DNA of 21,999 nucleotides from Acidobacteriota bacterium. GTDB lineage: Bacteria > Acidobacteriota > Blastocatellia > Pyrinomonadales > Pyrinomonadaceae. Positions 1-7,300 of the stretch are shown here, piece by piece; positions within the stretch are counted from its first letter, which is position 1, and each line of letters opens with the position of its first letter. Position numbers and translations under genes: made by a program. The stretch lies in assembly GCA_029862725.1 (NCBI GenBank), contig JAOTWT010000005.1, positions 1 to 21,999 of the forward strand, in the 5' to 3' direction. Below the pieces are notes generated by a model that searched no databases, had not been told where the DNA came from, and saw nothing but the letters and a program-made list of their open reading frames with translations.

Positions 1-172
<172 letters not shown>

Positions 173-251
173 CCTTTTGGAAGATTCATGTGAATGGTGA
201 GGCGGGCGACGACGGCGAAATGCAGTTTGGAACCGCACGGGAGAAGGCAAA

Positions 252-404
252 ATGCCGCGAGACAACATAGTTTTGCAATGCACTGAGTGCAAAGAACGCA
301 ATTACGTAACGACCAAGAACAAGAAGAATACTCCGGATCGATTGGAGTTTAAGAAGTTCTGCAGCCGTTGCCGTTGCCACACTCTGCACAAAGAAAACAA
401 GTAG
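252..404 (+). CDS. rpmG: 50S ribosomal protein L33
   Basis: A 50-residue protein beginning MPRDNIVLQCTECK and ending HKENK, typical in length and sequence for L33 of the large ribosomal subunit. It keeps both cysteine pairs (Cys10/Cys13 and Cys37/Cys40), so it is the zinc-binding (C+) form rather than the cysteine-free form some bacteria induce under zinc limitation. The ATG at 252 is preceded by the purine-rich GAGAAGG. It follows tuf by 79 bases and precedes tRNA-Trp, and is presumably co-transcribed with both. It is too short to stand out by length, but the family match is unambiguous. Confidence 0.95.
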   Translation: MPRDNIVLQCTECKERNYVTTKNKKNTPDRLEFKKFCSRCRCHTLHKENK

Positions 405-423
405 TTTCGACATTCGGGTCAAG

Positions 424-460
424 AGTGGAGAGAGGCGGGATATGTCACGCCCTCTCCACT
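424..460 (+). other. Hairpin between rpmG and tRNA-Trp
   Basis: AGTGGAGAG (424-432) pairs with CTCTCCACT (452-460), and GGCG (434-437) pairs with CGCC (448-451), with A433 bulged, leaving a 10-base loop. The following bases (TTAGACTCTTTACTCG) are only moderately U-rich. It could be a weak terminator or attenuator, or an RNase processing site that frees the 5' end of the tRNA precursor 24 bases downstream. The pairing is direct; the role is inference. Confidence 0.55.
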
Positions 461-484
461 TTAGACTCTTTACTCGAAATATCG

Positions 485-560
485 AGGGGCATAGTGTCAG
501 TGGTTAGCACGTCGGTCTCCAAAACCGAAAGGCCGGGTTCAAATCCTGGTGCCCCTGCCA
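485..560 (+). tRNA. trnW: tRNA-Trp (anticodon CCA)
   Basis: A full cloverleaf folds by eye. The acceptor stem is AGGGGCA (485-491) with TGCCCCT (550-556). The D stem is 494-497 with 507-510. The anticodon stem is TCGGT (512-516) with ACCGA (524-528), and the loop is CTCCAAA with anticodon CCA at 519-521, which decodes UGG. The T stem is CCGGG (533-537) with CCTGG (545-549) around a TTCAAAT loop. G557 is the discriminator base, and the CCA tail (558-560) is encoded. A single tRNA-Trp gene between rpmG and secE is a long-conserved arrangement in many bacterial phyla. Confidence 0.97.
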
Positions 561-584
561 TTTGAGCTTTTTAGGAGAGTGGGA

Positions 585-818
585 ATGTCTACAGCGAAAG
601 AATCGGCAAAGCAGGGCGGCGTAGGTCAGTTTTTACGTGATACCCGCGGCGAGTGGGATAAGACCACGTTTCCGTCATCCGACGACGTCAAGAATACGAC
701 GATTATTGTGATCATCAGTGTGATTTTTGTCACGATTTACCTTTACCTGGTCGATTTGGGTTGGGTTTTCCTATTGGACGGTTTGACGTCGGGCGTGAAC
801 TGGCTGCTTGGGGCATAA
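585..818 (+). CDS. secE: Preprotein translocase subunit SecE
   Basis: A 77-residue, single-span SecE, the small subunit that clamps SecY in the SecYEG protein-conducting channel. The family signature before the membrane helix is visible as RGEWDKTTFPSSDDVKNTT (about residues 21-39), equivalent to the usual E.KKV.WPS..E. pattern. It is followed by one hydrophobic segment (about 40-60) and a short amphipathic C-terminal end. The ATG at 585 is chosen because AGGAG (573-577) sits 7 bases before it; an in-frame ATG at 549 lies inside the tRNA gene and would add unrelated residues. nusG starts 14 bases after its stop, so the two are almost certainly co-transcribed. Confidence 0.95.
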   Translation: MSTAKESAKQGGVGQFLRDTRGEWDKTTFPSSDDVKNTTIIVIISVIFVTIYLYLVDLGWVFLLDGLTSGVNWLLGA

Positions 819-832
819 CAAGGAATTTATTC

Positions 833-1393
833 ATGAGGCAGTGGTATTTCATACATACATATTCGGGGCACGAAAACAAAGTTGTTGAGAGCCTAAATGC
901 CCGTATTCGCGACATGGAACTCAGCGGGCAGATCACTGAAGTTCTACTGCCCAAGGAAACCGTCGTGGAGATGAGAGGCAACAAGCGAATCGAATCGACG
1001 CGGATGTTTTACCCGGGGTATGTGCTTGTCGAGATCGAGTGTTTGGAAAACGGAAAGATTCCCGACAACGTATTTCACGCGATCAAATCGACTCCGAAAG
1101 TGACGGGGTTTTTGGGCGGCAAGAGTCCGACGCCTTTGACGCAGGAAGAAGTCGACCAGATCGTACACAACGTTGAAGTTGCGGCCGAGAAACCGAAACC
1201 CAAGTTCTCTTATCAGGTTGGTGAAGTCGTCAGGATCAAATCCGGTCCGTTTGCGAGCTTTACGGGTAAGGTCGAGGAAGTAAACGAGGAGAAAACAACG
1301 CTTAAGGTTACGGTTACGATCTTCGGGCGGTCGACACCCGTCGAGCTCAATTTCCTCGATGTTGAAAAGGTCACCTTCGCGGAAGAAGAGTGA
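833..1393 (+). CDS. nusG: Transcription termination/antitermination protein NusG
   Basis: A 186-residue NusG, the universally conserved elongation factor that binds the RNA polymerase clamp and, through its KOW domain, Rho or ribosomal protein S10. The NGN domain runs from MRQWYFIHTYSGHE to about residue 115 and includes the MFYPGYVLVE strand. A charged linker follows, then the KOW domain (about 130-183), with GEVVRIKSGPF and the FGRSTPVEL strand. The ATG at 833 is chosen because the protein then begins exactly where NusG proteins begin and AAGGA (820-824) precedes it; an in-frame upstream ATG at 761 lies inside secE. Length is close to that of other NusG proteins and no insertion in NGN is apparent. 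Confidence 0.96.
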   Translation: MRQWYFIHTYSGHENKVVESLNARIRDMELSGQITEVLLPKETVVEMRGNKRIESTRMFYPGYVLVEIECLENGKIPDNVFHAIKSTPKVTGFLGGKSPTPLTQEEVDQIVHNVEVAAEKPKPKFSYQVGEVVRIKSGPFASFTGKVEEVNEEKTTLKVTVTIFGRSTPVELNFLDVEKVTFAEEE

Positions 1394-1396
1394 GAT

Positions 1397-1536
1397 TGTA
1401 ACAGGAGACAAGTTACAGGTGATTCAAAAGGGGCTTCCCAAGCGCAGAAAGCGCGGACGGAGCCTGGCCGGCTGCAAGCCGAAGGCGCAGCATCCGGTTG
1501 GAGGATGCGCCACGACGATTTAAGCCCTGAAGGGGC
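1397..1536 (+). other. Structured spacer between nusG and rplK (serial hairpins)
   Basis: The 232-base gap contains several successive inverted repeats. TGTAAC (1397-1402) pairs with GTTACA (1412-1417) around a loop containing AGGAG. GGCT (1432-1435) pairs with AGCC (1461-1464), enclosing GCGC/GCGC (1442-1445, 1451-1454). GGCT (1470-1473) pairs with AGCC (1477-1480). GCATCC (1490-1495) pairs with GGATGC (1503-1508). GCCC (1524-1527) pairs with GGGC (1533-1536) around TGAAG. None has a U-run, so they are not simple terminators. The region may be a ribosomal-protein leader (in E. coli, L1 represses rplK-rplA at this position) or a REP-like element. No known L1-binding fold was established. Confidence 0.45.
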
Positions 1537-1625
1537 GATCACTTTTGGGACGGCTCGAAGTCGAACCAGAAGTTCATAAAAAGAGGACATTTCCGCGGGT
1601 AGAGCGGGATCGTTAATCAAGAATT

Positions 1626-2054
1626 ATGGCAAAGAAGATTGAAGGATACATAAAACTCCAGATACCCGCCGGTAAAGCAAACCCCGCGCCGCCGATCGGG
1701 CCGGCTCTCGGTCAGCACGGTGTCAATATCATGGAGTTTTGTAAGGCGTTTAACGCGAAGACACAGGACGGCGATCCGGATTTGAAGGTCCCGGTTGTTA
1801 TAACCGTCTACGCGGACCGGTCATTTACATTTGAAACAAAGACCGCCCCGGCGGCTGATTTGCTTCGGAAGGCCTCGGGAATCCCGAAAGGTTCGGGCGA
1901 ACCGAATCGTGAGAAGGTCGGCACGATCACAAGGGCGAAGATCGAGGAAATCGCGAAGATCAAGATGCCCGACCTGAACACGAACAGTGTCGAGTCGGCA
2001 ATGCGTACGATCGAAGGAACCGCAAAGAGCATGGGACTCGTTGTGGAAAACTAG
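1626..2054 (+). CDS. rplK: 50S ribosomal protein L11
   Basis: A 142-residue L11, the protein of the GTPase-associated centre that binds helices 43/44 of 23S rRNA and is needed for stringent-factor activation. The N-terminal domain shows the family stretch with PAGKANPAPPIGPALGQHGV and the proline-rich hinge. The C-terminal RNA-binding domain includes the DLNTNSVESAMRTIEGTAKS helix region. Length and both ends match the family. No convincing Shine-Dalgarno sequence precedes the ATG (the nearby bases read TTAATCAAGAATT), which is unusual next to strong sites for rplA, rplL and secE. It follows a structured 232-base spacer that may carry its control signals. Confidence 0.97.
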   Translation: MAKKIEGYIKLQIPAGKANPAPPIGPALGQHGVNIMEFCKAFNAKTQDGDPDLKVPVVITVYADRSFTFETKTAPAADLLRKASGIPKGSGEPNREKVGTITRAKIEEIAKIKMPDLNTNSVESAMRTIEGTAKSMGLVVEN

Positions 2055-2106
2055 TTATCCGAATACAGGGAGAGGATCATTCCTCGTTTGAACCTTGGAG
2101 GAAACG

Positions 2107-2799
2107 ATGGGAAAAGCAGGAAAAAAATATCGTGCGGCTTTTGAAAAAATCGAGCCGGAAAAGAGATACGCGCTAAAAGACGCGATAGCTTTGTTAAAGG
2201 AAATTGCATTTGCGAAATTCGACGAAACCGTCGAATTGACGATGTGGTTGGGGGTTGACCCAAGGCAGGCCGATCAGCTGGTACGCGGAACGATTGTTCT
2301 TCCGCATGGACTTGGTAAGTCCAAAAGAGTGGCCGTAATCGCACAGGGCGACAAGCTCAAAGAGGCCGAAGAAGCCGGTGCCGATATTGCCGGCGGTGAA
2401 GAACTGGTCGACAAGATTAAAGGCGGGTGGCTTGAATTCGACGCGCTTATCACGACGCCCGACATGATGCGTCTCGTAGGGCAACTCGGTCGAGTGCTTG
2501 GCCCCCGGGGGCTTATGCCGAACCCGAAAACCGGTACCGTGACGATGGATGTCGCCAAAGCCGTTGAAGAAACCAAGGCCGGAAAAGTCGAATACAGGGT
2601 CGACAAGACCGGCGTGATTCATACCCCGATTGGAAAGGTGTCGTTTGAAGGCGACAAGCTGGAAGCAAATGTCAGGTCTTTGATCAACGCGGTAATGAAA
2701 GCAAAACCGGCCGCTGCCAAAGGGCGGTATGTGAAGAAGGTCAATCTCGCGGCAACAATGAGCCCGGGTATATTGCTCGACGAAATGAGTCTGTCGTAG
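2107..2799 (+). CDS. rplA: 50S ribosomal protein L1
   Basis: A 230-residue L1, the protein of the mobile L1 stalk that helps eject deacylated tRNA from the E site. In many bacteria it also represses its own operon by binding the mRNA. The family signature VGQLGRVLGPRGLMPNPKTG is present in the middle, and the C-terminal part (KKVNLAATMSPGI) is typical. The start at ATG 2107 is preceded by GGAGGA (2097-2102). A TTG at 2095 in the same frame overlaps this ribosome-binding site and is unlikely to be used. It follows rplK by 52 bases and precedes rplJ by only 19, so there is no room for an E. coli-type L10 leader upstream of rplJ. Confidence 0.97.
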   Translation: MGKAGKKYRAAFEKIEPEKRYALKDAIALLKEIAFAKFDETVELTMWLGVDPRQADQLVRGTIVLPHGLGKSKRVAVIAQGDKLKEAEEAGADIAGGEELVDKIKGGWLEFDALITTPDMMRLVGQLGRVLGPRGLMPNPKTGTVTMDVAKAVEETKAGKVEYRVDKTGVIHTPIGKVSFEGDKLEANVRSLINAVMKAKPAAAKGRYVKKVNLAATMSPGILLDEMSLS

Positions 2800-2818
2800 G
2801 CAGTGAGGTGCACAAGAA

Positions 2819-3595
2819 ATGAAAACAAGAGCTAAGAAGAAAGAAGATCTGGAAGCCCTCAGCGAGCAGTTTAAAAACTCGAGTTCGGCAATGATTCTCA
2901 GTTTTACGAAACTGACGGTCGAAAAGGATCAGCAATTCCGGCACGAACTGCGGGAAACGGGCGCGCGATATGGTGTCGTCAAAAATACCCTTGCAAGGCT
3001 TGCCGTGAAGGGAACTTCGTTTGAAGACGCGACCGAATATTTTCAGGGCGTTACATCGGTAGCATGGACGGACGGCGAACCGGTCGACCTTTCAAAAGTG
3101 ATCTCGAAATACGTCAAAGAGAATAAAGACATATTTGAGTTCAAAACAGGTATTGTCGAAGGCCGGGTCGTGACGTTTGACGAGGTTTCCAGCATTGCGA
3201 GTCTTCCTTCAAAAGAAGAACTCATCGGGAAGCTGCTTTATCTCCTCAATGCGCCGGCCCAGCGGCTTGCGACCGTGCTAAGTGCGATCCCGCGCGATCT
3301 TGCGTCGGTTGTGAAACAAGTTAGCGAGCGGGAAGTCGACCAGCCGGAGGCTACGCCAAAAGCGGAGGCGGCAGACGAATCAAAGGCAGCAGATAAGGCC
3401 GAGACCGTCGAAACAGAGGAACCTAAAGAGGAACCTAAAGAAGAACCGAAAGCTGACGCTGAAGGCGTCGATTCGGCTCCGGCGGAAACGAAGGAAGAGC
3501 CGAAGGAAGAATCGGGCGCGGACGAAGCGCCGGCGAATAAAGAATCTGATTCGAAGGATGAAGGCGGCGAGCCTTCGGGTGTCGAATCAAAGTAG
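2819..3595 (+). CDS. rplJ: 50S ribosomal protein L10 with long acidic C-terminal extension
   Basis: A 258-residue L10, the stalk base protein that anchors L7/L12 dimers to the ribosome. Residues 1-170 are a normal L10: an N-terminal rRNA-binding domain with YGVVKNTLARLA near 51-62, then the long C-terminal helix (about 131-170) that carries the L12 dimers. Residues 171-258 are extra: a low-complexity tail of Glu, Lys, Asp, Ala and Pro with tandem EEPK units around 200-211 and 226-230. Family members are usually about 165-180 residues. The reading frame is uninterrupted and stops normally at 3593-3595, so the tail appears real rather than a frameshift. The ATG follows GAGGTG (2805-2810). Some lineages carry shorter acidic L10 tails; function here is unknown. 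Confidence 0.95.
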   Translation: MKTRAKKKEDLEALSEQFKNSSSAMILSFTKLTVEKDQQFRHELRETGARYGVVKNTLARLAVKGTSFEDATEYFQGVTSVAWTDGEPVDLSKVISKYVKENKDIFEFKTGIVEGRVVTFDEVSSIASLPSKEELIGKLLYLLNAPAQRLATVLSAIPRDLASVVKQVSEREVDQPEATPKAEAADESKAADKAETVETEEPKEEPKEEPKADAEGVDSAPAETKEEPKEESGADEAPANKESDSKDEGGEPSGVESK

Positions 3596-3755
3596 TTTTA
3601 TTAACAGCCGTACTCAAGGTAAAACGAGCGGAGCGATTGTCAGGTCGCTTTTGCGGCTCGGATATCGGGGAGTTCGTGATGCAGCGAGCAAACGGGTATT
3701 CCGTTGGGTTCATGCGGCTTAAACTTGAACCCTGGTTAGGAGGATAATTACCAAA

Positions 3756-4139
3756 ATGGAAAACAGTAAGATAGTAGAGGCACTTAAAGAAAAGCCCTTG
3801 TTGGAAGTCGCGGATCTCGTGAAAGAAATTGAAGAGGCCTTTGGAGTATCGGCCGCGGCTGCCGCACCGATGATGGCTGCGGCTCCTGCAGCGGCGGATG
3901 GCGGCGGAGCGGCGGCTGAAGAAAAGGATACCTTTGACGTCGAACTTACCACTGCCGGTAGCAGTAAGATCAATGTTATCAAGGCAGTACGCGAAGTCGT
4001 CGGCGGATTGGGCCTCAAAGAAGCGAAAGAACTCGTGGAAGCGGCTCCGAAAGTGATCAAGGAAGGAGTTTCGAAAGACGAAGCTGAAGAAATCAAGACG
4101 AAACTCACCGACGCCGGGGCGACGGTTGAACTAAAGTAG
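3756..4139 (+). CDS. rplL: 50S ribosomal protein L7/L12
   Basis: A 127-residue L7/L12, the multicopy stalk protein that recruits and activates translational GTPases. It has the N-terminal dimerisation domain (residues 1-35), an Ala/Pro/Gly-rich flexible hinge (about 34-56, seen as runs of A with MMAAAPAAADGGGAAA), and the C-terminal factor-binding domain (58-127) with KINVIKAVREVVGGLGLKEA and the terminal GATVELK. A strong ribosome-binding site TAGGAGGA (3737-3744) precedes the ATG, consistent with the need to make several copies per ribosome. It lies 160 bases after rplJ, a longer spacer than usual, in which AGCGA (3632-3636) and TCGCT (3645-3649) can form a small hairpin. Confidence 0.97.
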   Translation: MENSKIVEALKEKPLLEVADLVKEIEEAFGVSAAAAAPMMAAAPAAADGGGAAAEEKDTFDVELTTAGSSKINVIKAVREVVGGLGLKEAKELVEAAPKVIKEGVSKDEAEEIKTKLTDAGATVELK

Positions 4140-4154
4140 GTTAGTTGATAATAT

Positions 4155-4198
4155 TTGCGGCAAGTGTCTGGTAATTGCTGGTGCCACATTTGCCGCAA
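4155..4198 (+). other. Strong hairpin in the rplL-rpoB leader
   Basis: TTGCGGCAAGTGT (4155-4167) pairs with 4186-4198 over 13 positions with one G-U pair, around an 18-base loop, starting 15 bases after the rplL stop. The following bases are not a U-run, so this is probably not a full terminator. E. coli has an attenuator and an RNase III site in the same interval, so partial attenuation or RNA processing to lower rpoBC output relative to ribosomal proteins is a reasonable inference. Further weak pairings follow at 4321-4333 (GCTTT/AAAGC) and 4332-4360 (GCGGT/ACCGC). The rest of 4199-4393 shows no gene. Confidence 0.6.
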
Positions 4199-4393
4199 TA
4201 GGAATCTTGAGACGAATCCATTGAATGTGGGTTTTTGGCAGGACGGGGCTAAGTCCCTGATCTGGTTGGGGTTGTCCTTTTAATGACACTCTCTAAAATT
4301 TTTTACCATCGGAAGTAACTGCTTTCCGAAAGCGGTTGGGGCGAACTGTACCCTGACCGCATTTGCCGTCTTTAAAAGCCGGAAAGGATACAA

Positions 4394-7300
4394 TTGCCGA
4401 ATCGTACCAAGTCGCGGCGATTAAAGCAACAAAAACTTTCGATCAGATCTCGTAATACTATGATTAATAACCCTCTTCAAAGCAGCTCAGACGGATTAGG
4501 CAGACGAACAAGTAAAGCGCCGGAACGGGTCGATTTTTCGAAAATCGTCACATCGGCGAAAATTCCGAATTTGATCGAAGTGCAGCGTGAGTCATACGAG
4601 CGTTTTCTTCAAATGGATTTGATTCCGGAGGAACGCCGCTCGGTCGGTCTGCAGGCCGTTTTCCAAACGATATTCCCGGTTTCGGATTTTCGCGAAACAG
4701 CGACCCTCGAATTCGTCGAATACCAGATTGGAAATTGGCAGTGCAAGTGCGGAAACCTCGAGGGGCTTGAGCACTTGCGTGCAAATTGTAAGGACTGCTC
4801 GGCCAAGATTCGAATCGATCCTTTTGGTGCGTCCGAAGTGCTCTGCACAAATTGTCATACGTTTAACACGGTCCGGCCGAATTTGTGCCCGAACTGCGGT
4901 GAGCCGGTGGGGCTAAAGCACAAGCATGATCAACAGGAGTGCCAGGAGCGAGGCGTTTCGTACAGCGTTCCGCTCAAGGTGAAGATCCGCCTTACCGTCT
5001 TCGACAAAGACGCAGATACGGGAGTGTCGACGATACGTGACATTAAGGAAGAAGAGGTCTTTTTTGGCGAAATTCCGCTGATGACCGACAACGGTACATT
5101 CATCATCAATGGTACGGAAAGGGTCATCGTGTCCCAGCTTCACAGGAGTCCAGGCGTATTTTTCAAACAAGACAAGGAAGCTTTCAGTACGAAGATAATC
5201 CCGTACCGCGGTTCGTGGATCGAATTCGAATACGACCAGAAGAACATTTTGCACTCGCGTCTGGGTAAACGAAAACTCCTGGCGACGATATTCCTCCGTG
5301 CGCTCGGCCTTTGGCTGCGGCCGCAGATCGATATGTCAACGGCATCGGACGCTATCCTCGAAGAGGTCGTCAAAAACGCCGAGTATTCTAATGCGGACCT
5401 ACTAGAAGAATTCTATACAACCGATGAGGTGCACATCAAAAAGGGTGCCCTCAGTATCGCTGTCGAGAAAGAGGGCGATACGAATCTTGTCGGGATGAGA
5501 GTCGAGAAGGCAGTCAAAAACAAGAAGGATGTCCTGGTAAAGGCCGGCAGAAAGATCTCCAAACTGGGAGTGCGGGAAATCCGTGCTGTCGGGATCAAAG
5601 AAATCGGGATCAGCCAGGCCGAGATGGCTGGCGCGTTTGCGGTTGAAGACATTGTCAACACCGAAAGCGGCGAGGTAATAGTCGAATCCAATACCGAAAT
5701 AACTTCAGCGCTCTTACAGGAATTGATCGAACAGGGTGTTGCGAAGTTCAAGGTATTTTTCCCCGATCGCGACAAGATCGGGTCGGTGCTTTCGCAAACG
5801 CTTGTAAAAGATGCGATTAGCAAACCGGTTGACGCGCTTCTTGAGATCTATCGGAAAATGCGCCCCGGCGATCCACCGACCGTGCCGACCGCATATCGGC
5901 TTGTTGAAGGAATGTTTTTTGACAAGCGCAGGTTCGACCTGTCACGTGTTGGACGGCTCAAATTCAACATCAAGATGGGACGCCCCGAACTGGATAATAT
6001 CGAAAATCAACTGCTTGAAGCCGGTGATTTTCTGGAAGTCGTTGACTATCTCTTCCGAATGAAGAGGCAGCCCGGGGAATACTTCCAGGATGATATCGAT
6101 CACCTTGGAAACCGGCGCGTAAGGGCCGTCGGCGAATTGCTTGAAAACCAGTTTCGCATCGGACTTGAAAGGATGGAACGCGCGATCAAGGAGAAGATGT
6201 CCATTCAGCAGGACATGTTCACGACAATGCCTCGGGACCTGGTCAACGCCAAGCCCGTGACCGCAGCTGTACGTGAGTTTTTCGGTTCTTCCCAGTTGTC
6301 GCAGTTCATGGACCAAACCAACCCGCTTTCAGAGATCACACACAAACGTCGTTTGTCGGCGCTTGGGCCGGGCGGTCTTTCGAGGGAGCGCGCGGGATTT
6401 GAGGTCCGCGACGTCCACCCGACCCACTACGGTCGAATCTGTCCCATTGAAACGCCGGAAGGACCTAACATCGGACTGATCTCGTCGCTTTCCTGCTTTG
6501 CGAGGATCAATGAATTCGGGTTCATCGAGTCGCCTTACCGAAAGGTCGAAGACGGCCGAGTGATCGAGTACGTGAAGGTTCTCAATGGCGGCGACACCGG
6601 TATTCAACCCAATACCCATGTACCGATGGACGACGTCGTGAAGGCCAATAAGAAAATGACCGGCAAGAAACGAGAGGCCGAATTCGAACCTTTTCCGTTT
6701 TATCTGACGGCATGGGACGAAGACAAATATATGATCGGCCAGGCAAACATCATGCTGGACGAAAAGGGAAATCTCGTCAACGAGAGAAATGCGGCACGCC
6801 TCGCCGGAGAGTTTATCACTGCGTCTCGCGATGAGATCCAGTATATGGATGTTTCGCCGAAACAGCTCGTATCGGTTGCCGCTTCTTTGGTTCCTTTTCT
6901 CGAGAACGACGACGCAAACCGCGCTCTCATGGGATCCAACATGCAGCGCCAGTCGGTACCCCTGCTTAGGGCTGAAGCGCCGTATGTCGGCACCGGAATG
7001 GAGCGAATCGCAGCCCGCGATTCCGGCGCCGTTGTCGTCGCTAAACGGAACGGTGTCGTTGATTATGTGGACAGCGAACGAATCATCGTCAAAGCGGACC
7101 ACCAGGTCGGCGGGCTGATCTCCCGGGAGGTCACAGCGGACATTTACTCGCTGGTAAAATTCAAGCGTTCAAACCAGAACACCTGTATCAACCAGCGTCC
7201 GATCGTGGGCGTCGGTGAAGCGGTTACGAAGGGGCAGGTTATCGCCGACGGCCCGTGTACGGACAAGGGCGAACTTGCACTTGGCAGAAATGTCCTCGTC

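Noticed and set aside
549..584. Upstream ATG for secE at 549
   Set aside because: It lies inside the tRNA-Trp gene; the ATG at 585 has a good ribosome-binding site and the normal SecE length.
761..832. Upstream ATG for nusG at 761
   Set aside because: It lies inside secE and adds 24 residues not typical of NusG; ATG 833 starts with the usual NusG N-terminus.
2095..2106. TTG start for rplA at 2095
   Set aside because: The codons overlap the GGAGGA ribosome-binding site that serves the ATG at 2107.
4126..4152. Possible promoter TTGAAC ... GATAAT at the end of rplL
   Set aside because: The spacer is only 15 bases and the -35 matches poorly; not enough to claim a promoter for rpoB.
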